Counted from the first letter of the stretch, positions 40,993-50,119 are shown. The stretch: 64,000 bases of DNA from Anaerolineales bacterium (GCA_020634155.1 JACKCI010000002.1:186001-250000); one strand, 5' to 3'. Notes: generated by a model not told the origin, from the letters alone. Made by a program: numbers and translations.

Positions 40993-42741
40993 CTACAACC
41001 CCGCATCAAAAATTTCATAGACTTGTGTTGTTTGCCCGCGCCCCTTGACCAAGATAGCATCTAATTCGCGCACCCCAATCCATGTTTTATCAGTAAGGTA
41101 GGGTTGGCAAATTTCAAGGGTCTTGCGGCTGATGATGATTTGGCCCATGTCGGTGTTTTCTTGTAAGCGTTTAGCAAGATTGATCGTATCCCCAATGGCA
41201 GTAAATTCACGACGGCCCCGACTACCCACATTACCCATCGTCGCAATACCAGTATGGATGCCAATGCGATAATACACACGCTCGGTGGGTTCTTCACCCA
41301 AGGTGCCAAAGAGTTGCATGGTGCGGAAATCAGAAGCCATACGGAGCGCCGCTTGCAGGGCATCCCATGGATGGTTATCCGAGGGGTTGAGTTGAGAGTT
41401 GAAAATACTCATCACCTCATTGCCCATGTACTTATCAATCAAGCCCGCATGATGGTGAATAGCCTCAGAAGCAATAGTGTGGTAGGTGTTGAGCCATTCC
41501 ATCAGGGCTTTCGGGCTAAGGCCACGCGGGAAGGTATCATAGGGTCGCACCTCAGCAAACATGACTGTCACCAACCGACGCTCTCCACCCAAAGCTAATT
41601 GCTCAATACTCTTGATATTATCAACCATCACAGGGGGGAGATATTTACGCACTGCGGCCAAGGTCTTGTCGCGGTGCTTGAGTTCGGTGAGGTCATCAAT
41701 AACCAATACAACGCCTTGGGTTTGATTTTCGCCATCCTTCAAGGGCGAGATTTTGAGGGAGAGATTAAGGGGGCCGCGTTGGTCAACGCTGACCTCGGTC
41801 TCAATCATGGCGTTGGTGTCGTTTTGTAGCACATCAATCAATGTATCACGGATTTGGGGATAGATGGACGCTAAGACTTGCTCAAGCCACCTGCCAACGG
41901 CCTGTTCAATGGGTATCCCAAAGATAGAGGCAGCAGCCGCGTTATAGGTGGTGATGGTACCTGCACCGTCAGTGGTAATCACACCGCTGGCAATGGAGGC
42001 CAAGATATTATCCAGCAAGGCTTTGATTTCGGTAATCTCGGTTAGGGCATCTTTGAGTTGCTCGAAATATTGAGCGTTTTCAATGGCAATGGCGGCTTGA
42101 TGGGCAAAGCCCGTTAACAGACGCTTTTCGCGGTTTGCAAACAGGCTAATAACGACACGGTTATCGCAGTAAATGGCCCCAATAACCTTATCACGGGCTT
42201 TCAGGGGTACACAAATGATGCTCCGCAACTTAAAGCCTGCAATACTCTCTTCTGCCATAAAACGGTCATCGTCAAGCGCATCATGGGTGATAACGGCTTC
42301 GCCCTGTTCAAGCACTTGTCGCAGCACCGTATCACTCAAAATGAGAGTCTCATCTTGATTTTGTTGGCGAATGACACGCGGTACCAATTGGTTAGTGGTG
42401 GGGTCAAGCAGCATAATGTAGCCGCGCTCGGCCCGTGTGAGTTGAATAACACGATTCATGGCCTCATCCAGCACGTTATCCAAGTCGAGGCTGGTATTGA
42501 GTAGCTCACTGGTATTGGCAAGGGCACGGAGTTGGGTGAGTTCAGTGTGAATCTCTTGAATGCGGTCGCCAAGTTTCTTGAGTTCTTTTTGAACGATCTG
42601 CAACTTATCGAGAGTACCCGCAGGAAGACCAACCCCTAAACGCCGCAGATTAGTCACCTGCTGCGATAGCTGGAGGGCAAGACGGCTAGAGACAGTGCTG
42701 AGTTGCTCAGTGATGGATTGAATTGCGTCCGGAGTAATCAT
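40993..42741 (-). CDS. GAF-PAS-class III cyclase, Asn/Arg half (C2-like)
   Basis: The 582-aa paralogue of the next gene has the same order: helix, GAF (about 80-230), PAS-like domain (about 235-355), cyclase domain (about 390-575). The metal Asp residues are replaced: Glu397 ('FAEVRPY') and Asn441 ('KYMGNEVMS'). The transition-state Asn521 and Arg525 (INLAKRL) and Lys437 are kept. That is the complement of the paralogue and matches mammalian C1/C2. It therefore probably pairs with it. Start is ATG 42741. Confidence 0.94.
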   Translation of the reverse strand: MITPDAIQSITEQLSTVSSRLALQLSQQVTNLRRLGVGLPAGTLDKLQIVQKELKKLGDRIQEIHTELTQLRALANTSELLNTSLDLDNVLDEAMNRVIQLTRAERGYIMLLDPTTNQLVPRVIRQQNQDETLILSDTVLRQVLEQGEAVITHDALDDDRFMAEESIAGFKLRSIICVPLKARDKVIGAIYCDNRVVISLFANREKRLLTGFAHQAAIAIENAQYFEQLKDALTEITEIKALLDNILASIASGVITTDGAGTITTYNAAAASIFGIPIEQAVGRWLEQVLASIYPQIRDTLIDVLQNDTNAMIETEVSVDQRGPLNLSLKISPLKDGENQTQGVVLVIDDLTELKHRDKTLAAVRKYLPPVMVDNIKSIEQLALGGERRLVTVMFAEVRPYDTFPRGLSPKALMEWLNTYHTIASEAIHHHAGLIDKYMGNEVMSIFNSQLNPSDNHPWDALQAALRMASDFRTMQLFGTLGEEPTERVYYRIGIHTGIATMGNVGSRGRREFTAIGDTINLAKRLQENTDMGQIIISRKTLEICQPYLTDKTWIGVRELDAILVKGRGQTTQVYEIFDAGL

Positions 42742-42775
42742 TGTATCTGAGGTAGTAAACCTTCTGCCTCTCCTT

Positions 42776-43057
42776 TCAATCTGTTGAGTGATCGAGTTCC
42801 GCTAAGAGTTGACGCGCTTCCTCATGTTGTGGGTTAATTGCCAAAACATTTTGTAGGGCTACCCGTCGATCTTCTTCAGTTGCCACGACTTTTGCTAGAC
42901 CAATCCAGACGGTGGTGCTGAAAGGATGAATATAGGCGGCATAGCGAAAGTAGAGGCAAGCCTCTGCCTCATCACCCGCCAAAATGGAGGCGCGGGCGGC
43001 TTGGCAGAGCTTGATAAATTTCTCACGTTCTTGCGATGTGAGATGCACATTGAGCAT
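42776..43057 (-). CDS. TPR-like small protein
   Basis: The 93-aa helical protein is mostly the TPR-like module seen in the neighbours ('CQAARASILAGDEAEACLYFRYAAYIHPFSTTVWIGLAKVV ... RRVALQNVLAINPQHEEARQLL'). ATG 43057 overlaps the upstream stop by 1 nt (TAATG); an upstream in-frame TTG at 43069 is less likely. It has no membrane segment, so it may link the membrane proteins to the cyclases 34 nt downstream. Confidence 0.85.
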   Translation of the reverse strand: MLNVHLTSQEREKFIKLCQAARASILAGDEAEACLYFRYAAYIHPFSTTVWIGLAKVVATEEDRRVALQNVLAINPQHEEARQLLAELDHSTD

Positions 43058-44742
43058 TAGGGTATCCAATCGTGCGGCACATCCACCCGCTCAGGGTTCT
43101 GGGTAACCGCAAACACCTCACCTGTTTCAAAATCATAGACATAAATGTCAAACTCGCCCCCGCTCCGGTCAGAGGCAAAGGCGATATAACGCCCATCAGG
43201 TGACCATATAGGTCGAATATCATGCGGGCCGAGGTCAATCAGCAAACGTGGGCCTTCAGGAGGCGTGTCAGTAGTCGGTTCAGGGCTTGGTGTGGCCGTT
43301 GGTTCCTCAGTGGGTGTCAACGTTACCTCGCCTTCAATAGGTGGTACGTCGGCTTCGTTGGTCGGCTCTTCCACGATGGGTGGGGTAAAGACGCTTGAAA
43401 TCTCAGCCGCCGGAATAATCCAAATGTCGCTGGCATCGCTACCGGGGCCAAAGGCACTATAGACGATGTATTCACCATTCGGGCCACCCCAATCTGGTGC
43501 CGATTCGGTCAGAGCCGTGGTGTCGCTTGTCAGAAACTGAATACGACCAGTTTGAGTCTCAATCACACGCAAATCAGTGCCATTAACGCCTGTTTGGGTA
43601 GTATCAGCAGCATACACTAAAAAGCGCCCATCGGGTGACCACGACGGCCATTGTTCTTCAACCGCGTCACTGGTCAACTGCTGCAACAATAATGATGGTT
43701 CGTTGGCTGGTAAGGGCGTTCCTAGTTCATTAAATGTAGTGACGGCAGGAACCGCCGAAACTGGAATAAGGTAAATATCGTTTTGGAGCATCCCCGCCCC
43801 GCGCCCCACAAAGGCTACTATGTCACCAGTTGGTGACCAAGATGGTTGGGCTGGGAAGAAGATAATCGGGTTCGAGTTCCAATACTCTGTGATATTGCGG
43901 GAGTTGGTACCGTTGATGTTAGCAATTTGAATCGTGATTTCCCGCTGTCCGGTATTGAACTGCTCAAACACATAGCGGGAGCTACTATGTGATGCAGATG
44001 CCGCCCAACCGCGTGCTTGGTTCTCGGTTGCCGGATTTTGTAGCTGGGTACTGAATTCATAGGTGAATAGTGGCTGGTAGTTTTCGCTCCCTAGCTCATT
44101 CCCCGATGAAATAATCAGCCGTCCCGACAAATCAACTGACGCGGAAGGAAGCGTTGGCAAGGCTTCCGGTGGCGGTGAGGTTGGGGTATGGGTCGCAACA
44201 GGTGGCAATGTTGCCCGCGCAAAAGGGGTATTGGTGGGCGGTGTTAGCGCAATTTGTTCTGGATCAAGTGTATGGGTAGGGGTAGCGGTAATGCTGTCGG
44301 TTGCTGTGGTGTTGGCAACTGCTGCGTTATCTCCTGAATCTTTGTCCCCGCCGCCACCTAAAGATAGTACGGCAAAGATAGTGCAAAGGCCCAAAATAAG
44401 CGCTGCTCCCACCGCAATCGCAATCATAGACGAGCGACGGTCAAGACCGGGAATAATTACTTCTGGCACCGATGAGCCGCCACCCGTAGCCTTCGCTTCC
44501 AACTGATCGAGGAGTTCTTGCGCCTTTTTGTTGGCAGGATTAATCAAAACAACATTGCCGAGACAGGTACGACGTTCTTCATCTGTATCTACCACACTGG
44601 CTAACCAGAACCATGCCTGCTCGTTATATTGCTCTTTTTCAATGACCTGCTGAAGCAACTCGCGGGCAGTTGCATTATCGCGGTTTTTGGCTGCATTGAT
44701 CCCCGCTGTTAATAATTTATTGAGTTCTGATTGATCGGTCAC
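43057..44742 (-). CDS. TPR-TM-PD40 propeller protein
   Basis: The 561-aa protein has an N-terminal TPR-like module (residues 1-85: 'LLTAGINAAKNRDNATARELLQQVI ... EQAWFWLASVVDTDEERRTCLGNVVLINPANKKAQELL'), a membrane helix (about 105-127), a Thr/Pro linker and a TolB-like PD40 propeller with 'SWSPTGDIVAF', 'SWSPDGRFLVYAAD' and 'IWSPDGRYIAFASDR' repeats. The propeller is probably outside. It starts with GTG at 44742 after AGGTAGG. It is the upstream, coupled neighbour of the small TPR gene. Confidence 0.88.
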   Translation of the reverse strand: MTDQSELNKLLTAGINAAKNRDNATARELLQQVIEKEQYNEQAWFWLASVVDTDEERRTCLGNVVLINPANKKAQELLDQLEAKATGGGSSVPEVIIPGLDRRSSMIAIAVGAALILGLCTIFAVLSLGGGGDKDSGDNAAVANTTATDSITATPTHTLDPEQIALTPPTNTPFARATLPPVATHTPTSPPPEALPTLPSASVDLSGRLIISSGNELGSENYQPLFTYEFSTQLQNPATENQARGWAASASHSSSRYVFEQFNTGQREITIQIANINGTNSRNITEYWNSNPIIFFPAQPSWSPTGDIVAFVGRGAGMLQNDIYLIPVSAVPAVTTFNELGTPLPANEPSLLLQQLTSDAVEEQWPSWSPDGRFLVYAADTTQTGVNGTDLRVIETQTGRIQFLTSDTTALTESAPDWGGPNGEYIVYSAFGPGSDASDIWIIPAAEISSVFTPPIVEEPTNEADVPPIEGEVTLTPTEEPTATPSPEPTTDTPPEGPRLLIDLGPHDIRPIWSPDGRYIAFASDRSGGEFDIYVYDFETGEVFAVTQNPERVDVPHDWIP

Positions 44743-44748
44743 GTTTAC

Positions 44749-46533
44749 CTACCTACTTGCACACCGAAACTCAAAATCGGAGGTTATCACTGGCTCTTGG
44801 TTAGGTGGAAGTTGATTAGTCCAAAGTGGTCGGGTGTCGTTGCTTTCGCCTGTGGTAATCATCCGCCACCCATCCCCATTGGGCGTCAAAATCCAGAGTT
44901 TGCTGGTTGGGTTACCGGGAGCAGAGGGGGGACCATCCACACGGTTGGAACTTATAACCAGCCATTGACCATCACGTGTCCAATTCGGCTCACGGTCTTG
45001 CCAGTCACCATCATTGACAGAAATCAATGTCTCTGCACTTCCATCATAGCGCATAAGATAGAGATCATTGTCGCCTCCGCGGTTGGAAATAAAAGCAATT
45101 TGTGAGCCATCGGGTGACCAACTTGGCGCGAAGCTGCTACCCGTTGCATTGGTCATCTGACACACAGGGTCACTGCCTAAGAAGGGCATCACAAAGATTT
45201 CGTATTCGCCAATACCCGCACGATCTGAGGCAAATGCAATGTATTGACCATCGGGCGACCAAGTGGGTTGACGGTCGTCATAGTCATTGTCGGTCAATGG
45301 AATAGGTTGCGGAATCTCACCTGTGCCAGATGTCGGCAATTCCACCGCGTAAATCTCAAAGTCACCATCTGCGGTTGAGGCAAAGACAATCGTCTGCCCA
45401 TCGGGTGACCATGCCGCATAGCGGGTATATAACGCACCAAAGTTGGTCAAGGGAACCGCTGGCCCTCCAGCAGATGAAGCGCGATAGAGTTCTTGGAAGC
45501 CATCACGTTCCACCGTAAAGACCAAAACACGTCCATCGGGTGATAGTGCAGGGTCAAGTAGGTCGTAGCGGGTGGTACTCGTTACGGATTCAGGAGGTGC
45601 AACGACCTCAGTAGCTTCGGTTTCTGGTGCAGTGGTTTCGCCTTCCGGAGGAACCTCATCTTCAGGCGTAGGTTCAACTTCAGAGGGCGTTTCAGTCTCT
45701 ATGACAGGCACCTGAAGCACAATTTCTTCTAATTCAGCGCCATTACCGCGCACCCTGAACAAGCGGGCAGGTTCACCTTGAGCAGTGTTGGACACAAAAA
45801 TAACCTCATAACCACTTGGGTCATTAGGCGTAGGCGTGCCAGTCGCGGTAGGACGTGGTGTTGATGTAACCGTGGGAGCCATCGTAGGCGGCAAGCGATT
45901 GTCACGCGGTGTCAGTAACAGGGGGGAGGTCGGACGCGGGGTATTGCTGGGCGTAATCAGTGATTGGGCATAGGCAAAAGCGGTTTGGGTGGCTACCACA
46001 TCAAATGTCGATGTTGGGGCTGTGCCTTCGCCATCTTCATCTTGCTGTTGAACAAACAAGAATATGGCTAATCCAATAAAAGCAATACCCAAGACTCCCA
46101 TTAGAATCTGTGGAATATAGTTCTGTTGCTTGCGCCGCTTAGTCCATAAATCTTCGTCGCGCCTCGGACGGTCAACTGGACGTAACCAGTCACGGTTCTC
46201 CTCAAATCCCTCATCACGGCTTTCGCGGCGGGCCGCGGCACGCTCAAAAACGCTCGGTTGAGGGGCGGCTGTCTCAGGTGGGGCTGCTGCATAAATTTTC
46301 TCAAGAGCAGCACGGGCCTTATCGTTGTCGGGATTAATTTCTAGAACGCGCTCAAGATAGTCACGGCGGTCTTCGATACGGTCAGCAGACTGGGCCATCC
46401 AAAGCCAAGCAGATTCATTGCTGGAGTCAATGTCCAGTACCTGCCGAAAGTAGTTGCGGGCAATAATGCGGTTATTGTTACGGGCGGCTTCAATGCCGAG
46501 CCGCAGAAGCTCTCTAATCTCGTTCTGATCCAA
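44749..46533 (-). CDS. TPR-TM-PD40 propeller protein
   Basis: The 594-aa protein has the same order as the gene at 43057: TPR-like module, basic segment, one membrane helix (near residues 143-162), Thr/Pro linker and a PD40 propeller with about six 'SPDG..I.F.S.R' repeats. I chose TTG 46533 because the start of the neighbour (TDQSELNKLLTAGINAAKNRD) aligns there with 'DQNEIRELLRLGIEAARNNN' and AAGGGTG is its SD; the longer in-frame ATG at 46575 overlaps the upstream gene. Confidence 0.82.
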   Translation of the reverse strand: MDQNEIRELLRLGIEAARNNNRIIARNYFRQVLDIDSSNESAWLWMAQSADRIEDRRDYLERVLEINPDNDKARAALEKIYAAAPPETAAPQPSVFERAAARRESRDEGFEENRDWLRPVDRPRRDEDLWTKRRKQQNYIPQILMGVLGIAFIGLAIFLFVQQQDEDGEGTAPTSTFDVVATQTAFAYAQSLITPSNTPRPTSPLLLTPRDNRLPPTMAPTVTSTPRPTATGTPTPNDPSGYEVIFVSNTAQGEPARLFRVRGNGAELEEIVLQVPVIETETPSEVEPTPEDEVPPEGETTAPETEATEVVAPPESVTSTTRYDLLDPALSPDGRVLVFTVERDGFQELYRASSAGGPAVPLTNFGALYTRYAAWSPDGQTIVFASTADGDFEIYAVELPTSGTGEIPQPIPLTDNDYDDRQPTWSPDGQYIAFASDRAGIGEYEIFVMPFLGSDPVCQMTNATGSSFAPSWSPDGSQIAFISNRGGDNDLYLMRYDGSAETLISVNDGDWQDREPNWTRDGQWLVISSNRVDGPPSAPGNPTSKLWILTPNGDGWRMITTGESNDTRPLWTNQLPPNQEPVITSDFEFRCASR

Positions 46534-46543
46534 TTTGACACCC

Positions 46544-46918
46544 TTAGCTGATAACCAAAACGGCAATACAAGCAAGAACAGCGATTACAAGCACAATTGC
46601 CAAGCCGATTGTGCCATAATACAGGGCTTGGCTTTCGGCACTATTCCGCGCTTTCTTCATTTTGTCGAGCGCTTTTTTGGCGGCCTTGTTATTGGGGTTG
46701 AGTCGTAGCGCGGTTTTAAGGTAACGCTGACGGTCAACGGGGTCATCCGTTGCCGCTGCCATTAAGACCCATGCGCGGTCGTTGTGCTTGTCAGCATCCA
46801 ACACCTGCTGGATTAAGACTCTGGCCCCGGGTTTATTCCCTTCTTTAAGCGAGGTTGTGGCGATTTGCAATAAATCTTCAAGGTTAGCCGTGCTATCGGT
46901 TTGGCTAAAGAAATCCAT
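46544..46918 (-). CDS. TPR-TM small protein
   Basis: The 124-aa protein has a TPR-like module (about 10-85: 'LLQIATTSLKEGNKPGARVLIQQVLDADKHNDRAWVLMAAATDDPVDRQRYLKTALRLNPNNKAAKKAL'), then one C-terminal membrane helix (about 100-122). It is anchored with the module in the cytoplasm. ATG 46918 has GAGAGG at 9 nt. It is the first gene of the operon of TPR and cyclase proteins. Confidence 0.85.
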   Translation of the reverse strand: MDFFSQTDSTANLEDLLQIATTSLKEGNKPGARVLIQQVLDADKHNDRAWVLMAAATDDPVDRQRYLKTALRLNPNNKAAKKALDKMKKARNSAESQALYYGTIGLAIVLVIAVLACIAVLVIS

Positions 46919-46950
46919 GATTCTTGGCCTCTCTGTTACTATCTCTGAGT

Positions 46951-46959
46951 AGTATAGCA
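46951..46959 (-). promoter_or_regulatory. Extended -10 promoter of the TPR-cyclase operon
   Basis: On the minus strand, TGC followed by TATACT (hexamer 46956-46951), 32 nt before ATG 46918. No clear -35. It overlaps the end of the upstream gene only in part. Confidence 0.4.
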
Positions 46960-46971
46960 CAGCGTCAATTT

Positions 46972-48072
46972 TTAGCTTACTGCAACCACAAAGAGTAGGG
47001 GTAGGAAATTATAAACAAAATGGGCCATAATTGAAGCATAGAGATTATAGCGTTGGCGCAACCACCCAAAACCCAAGGCCACCACGAGGATAATCAGGGC
47101 TGCGGGGGTAAAGGTGTATTGCATGTGGATGAGCGTAAAAATCACCGCTGTCCAACGCAAGCCAAAGATTGGCTGCAAGGCTCCCCGAAAGGCAATTTCT
47201 TCACCCACTGCGGCGGTAAAGGCCACCCCCAACGCCAACCAAATGGTATTGATACTGTCACTGATGGCTTGGCTGGCCTCGCTCTGATTTTCAAAGGTCT
47301 CTTGCCCTGCCAACGCCAGCCAAATCCACGCCATAAAAATCTGTACAAAAATGAGAATAATGGCGCTTAACGCACCAATGGCAAGACTCTCAATGGTTAG
47401 GTGGCCTAGACCAAGCCGCTTGGCGATGCCTGACCATGAGCGTCGCGTAAATGCCCCAACGCCGACCAAGGGAATTGCCAGCATAGGGATAAAATTAAAA
47501 GCAAGGGTGAAGGCATCTATCGAAACATCGTCGGCATAGCCAGCAATTCCCCCTGCCATCACAAAAATGCCGAGCTGTAATCCGAAGATATAAACACTAA
47601 ACACCAAAGCAAGGGTATGCACAGGATTGCGTGGGTCAAAACCCGTATAGATGCCTTTAGCTGTAGGTGCTTCAGGTTCCAAGGCTAAGGGTTGGGCTGG
47701 GCGAAAGATCTCACCATCCGACATCATCGGGGTATAGGCGAAAATGGCGTCAATATCATGTATTGGCTCTGTCTTTGCTTTTTGACCACGCGGAAAAGCG
47801 CCTGCTATCATTTGGCGAAACGGTAAGAAAAGCAAAAGAGAGGCCAAGATACCCGTCACCGCAAAGATGACGGCGGAGAGAGTAGGGGCATCGGTATTCG
47901 TGGCGTCACCAAAAGCGACAATCAACGCAAAAAGCATAATCAACCCGTTGAAGGCCCATAAAATGGCGTGAAGGAGCTTATTCAAGGTCGATTCGCGCAC
48001 GGCAAGGTTGGCAAGAAACGTTAACCCAACCCCGATGCCCAGTGTGATGACAAAATTAAAGAGTGCTTCCAT
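46972..48072 (-). CDS. CPBP family intramembrane metalloprotease
   Basis: The 366-aa membrane protein has about nine hydrophobic segments. All catalytic motifs are intact: 'VGEEIAFRGALQ' (EExxxR), 'FTLIHMQY' and 'HFVYN' (HxxxN). The family includes CAAX-type and Abi proteases. Substrate unknown. 53 nt separate it from the TPR operon downstream; the gap to the DUF3267 gene upstream is 2 nt, so it is in that operon. Confidence 0.92.
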   Translation of the reverse strand: MEALFNFVITLGIGVGLTFLANLAVRESTLNKLLHAILWAFNGLIMLFALIVAFGDATNTDAPTLSAVIFAVTGILASLLLFLPFRQMIAGAFPRGQKAKTEPIHDIDAIFAYTPMMSDGEIFRPAQPLALEPEAPTAKGIYTGFDPRNPVHTLALVFSVYIFGLQLGIFVMAGGIAGYADDVSIDAFTLAFNFIPMLAIPLVGVGAFTRRSWSGIAKRLGLGHLTIESLAIGALSAIILIFVQIFMAWIWLALAGQETFENQSEASQAISDSINTIWLALGVAFTAAVGEEIAFRGALQPIFGLRWTAVIFTLIHMQYTFTPAALIILVVALGFGWLRQRYNLYASIMAHFVYNFLPLLFVVAVS

Positions 48073-48074
48073 GT

Positions 48075-48665
48075 TTAGCGTCTCCCAAATACCCGCATTC
48101 CGTCTTCTTCATCGCGTATCAGCACGTCAGCCTCAAAACGTAGTGCCAAGCGTGTCATCCAAATATCCCCTATGGAGCCTGCTGCGTTCAAAGCGGCAAT
48201 CATCCCTATCCATGCGCCGAGCATGGGGCCTGTGACCCAGCTAACGATCCATGCCATCGCCGCAATACCCACCAGCGGGGCCAGCGCCACCCCAATAAAC
48301 TGATTACGCCAAAACAGGGCCGAGTCACTGGTCGCATAGGGCGTTAGCTTTGTCCATTTCATCCCATAACGCACGGGATGTCCATAGTATTGAATGGCTA
48401 GGCCATGCAGCCACTCATGCCCAACTATCATGCTGAGGACCATCACTAGAATCATCGTAAAGTCTATACGAGCAGGGTCATAGAGTACCGCAAACCCCGC
48501 CAGCGCCCGATGATAAAAGTAAAGCCATCCGAAAAAAATTGCTGCTGCGATAGCTAACACCCCAAGGGCGGCTAGATTTAGTGCCAGCAGAAGCCGCGCC
48601 TCCGTCAACCGCATATAGGTTTTTTCTTCATAAATGTCGGGTAGCTGGGTGACAAGGCGCGACAT
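48075..48665 (-). CDS. DUF3267 family putative zinc metalloprotease
   Basis: The 196-aa membrane protein has four or five hydrophobic segments and 'GHEWLHGLAIQYYG', an HExxH zinc motif, as in DUF3267/M50-like peptidases. ATG 48665 has no clear SD; ATG 48614 is an alternative. It lies 4 nt after the ferredoxin gene and 2 nt before CPBP, so two different membrane proteases are adjacent in one unit. Confidence 0.85.
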   Translation of the reverse strand: MSRLVTQLPDIYEEKTYMRLTEARLLLALNLAALGVLAIAAAIFFGWLYFYHRALAGFAVLYDPARIDFTMILVMVLSMIVGHEWLHGLAIQYYGHPVRYGMKWTKLTPYATSDSALFWRNQFIGVALAPLVGIAAMAWIVSWVTGPMLGAWIGMIAALNAAGSIGDIWMTRLALRFEADVLIRDEEDGMRVFGRR

Positions 48666-48669
48666 GGGG

Positions 48670-49029
48670 TTAGCGGGTAGTCCACACTGGATCGGGCGTA
48701 ATATGGTCTTCAGGGCGTTTACCGGGGTCGCTGACATCCGAGTTGTGCATGGTCATCACGGGTTCCACTGCCATATCCTGCTCACACAAAATCTGACAAG
48801 ACAAGCGCACCTTGCCATAAAGGTTATTGGGGTCTTGTTGAAGGCGCGTCTTTTCAGTTTCGGTCATCTTTTCTGGCTCACCAGCCGTAACCTTGACCCG
48901 ACAGGTGGTACAACGGGCATAACCTCCGCAACGGTGCAGGATTGGAACGCCTGCATCTTCAATTGCCAGTACCAAGCGCTTATCAACAGGGACCTCAAAT
49001 GTTTGGTCGCCAACTGTAATCTTTGCCAT
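48670..49029 (-). CDS. [2Fe-2S] ferredoxin
   Basis: The 119-aa adrenodoxin/plant-type ferredoxin-like protein has 'HRCGGYARCTTCRVKV' plus a later 'LSCQ', a four-Cys plant-type [2Fe-2S] site. The rest fits 2Fe-2S ferredoxin with a short acidic C-terminal extension. ATG 49029 was chosen because the fold begins there (MAKITVGDQTFEVPVD); the longer frame to 49137 overlaps the LysM gene. Partner enzyme unknown. Confidence 0.93.
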   Translation of the reverse strand: MAKITVGDQTFEVPVDKRLVLAIEDAGVPILHRCGGYARCTTCRVKVTAGEPEKMTETEKTRLQQDPNNLYGKVRLSCQILCEQDMAVEPVMTMHNSDVSDPGKRPEDHITPDPVWTTR

Positions 49030-49066
49030 ATATCTCTGCCTTCCTCTAGCGTTTAATATACCCATA

Positions 49067-50119
49067 CTAATTCTCAAACGTGATGGTTTCCCCACCAATG
49101 ATATAGACGGATTGAGGTTCACCGCTATCATCGGCAAGGGTCGCCGTTTCGCCCACTTCCCAAACTGGAACGTTCAGACCCCAATAGAGTGCGCCGGGAG
49201 TGTTTTGCCCGACCCGCGTGAAGATGCGGATGATTTGTTGGGGTTGTAGCTTAATATCAGGGAAGGTAAAGATGTTGCCATTCTCGTCTTCCAGCGTCCA
49301 ATCAATCATATCAACAACAGCGTTGCTGGTATTGCGGATATCCAATTGCTCGGTGGTGACATCCCCAAAGTTTAGAACTTGCACAATCTCTAGCTCTGCT
49401 GAAATGGCGGTGGGGACGGGTGTGTTAGTGACCGTGAAGGTGCCAATAACAAAGGGGGTGCGGGTAATGGTCGGCGTAGGGGTAATGGTGGGTGGGGGTA
49501 AGCAATTGGGGCCGGGAATACGTAACTCTTGACCGGGAATCAGGCCCCGGCAAGCCGCGTCAATCTCGTTTAATTCGATGAGTTCGTCAATATCTATCCC
49601 GTAGTCGGTTGCAATCGCAGAACAGGTATCACCTGATTGCACCACATACAACTCGCAGCCGTCGGCTGAAACGGAAGCGGTGGTAGGCGCGGTCCCACTA
49701 CTATCGCTAATTACCGGGCCGCTGCCTGCTGCTGAAGGCAAAGTCACGACACTAAAGAAGGTAGGGTTCAGGGTTGGGATGCCACCGGTATCAGGTACAA
49801 AGGGCGTGACGGGTACTTCAGTAGGGGCTTCATAACCAGCCGTCCCCGCTACTGCTTGCAGGGTGGCAATTTGCTGGGCTTGGGTGGTGGCTTGACGCTG
49901 AAGGGCAGTAATGGTTTGCAGGTCAGCTTCACGCGGAGCAGCTCCGGGGGTTGTGTTGGCGGCAATCACTTGCCCGGTTGCAGTCACAACCCGCACCCGT
50001 GTGCGGATAATCGGTTCTTGGTCTTGGGTTGCGTTCCAAATCAAAATGATGGTGATGACCACCGCCACCGAAACAATCAAGTTAATCAAGATAAAACCCG
50101 CTAATGCACGCCGTGTCAT
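49067..50119 (-). CDS. Membrane-anchored LysM and lamin-tail-like protein
   Basis: The 350-aa protein has an N-terminal membrane anchor (residues 8-28), a coiled region, a LysM domain (about 155-205: 'YVVQSGDTCSAIATDYGIDIDELIELNEI ... LIPGQELRIP'), a Thr/Pro linker and a C-terminal domain (about 240-345) with the lamin-tail pattern ('LEIVQVLNFGDVTTEQLDIRNTSNAVVDMIDWTLEDENGNIFTFPDIKL'). LysM binds peptidoglycan; bacterial lamin-tail domains are found on surface proteins and nucleases. It is probably exposed on the cell wall. Confidence 0.87.
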   Translation of the reverse strand: MTRRALAGFILINLIVSVAVVITIILIWNATQDQEPIIRTRVRVVTATGQVIAANTTPGAAPREADLQTITALQRQATTQAQQIATLQAVAGTAGYEAPTEVPVTPFVPDTGGIPTLNPTFFSVVTLPSAAGSGPVISDSSGTAPTTASVSADGCELYVVQSGDTCSAIATDYGIDIDELIELNEIDAACRGLIPGQELRIPGPNCLPPPTITPTPTITRTPFVIGTFTVTNTPVPTAISAELEIVQVLNFGDVTTEQLDIRNTSNAVVDMIDWTLEDENGNIFTFPDIKLQPQQIIRIFTRVGQNTPGALYWGLNVPVWEVGETATLADDSGEPQSVYIIGGETITFEN

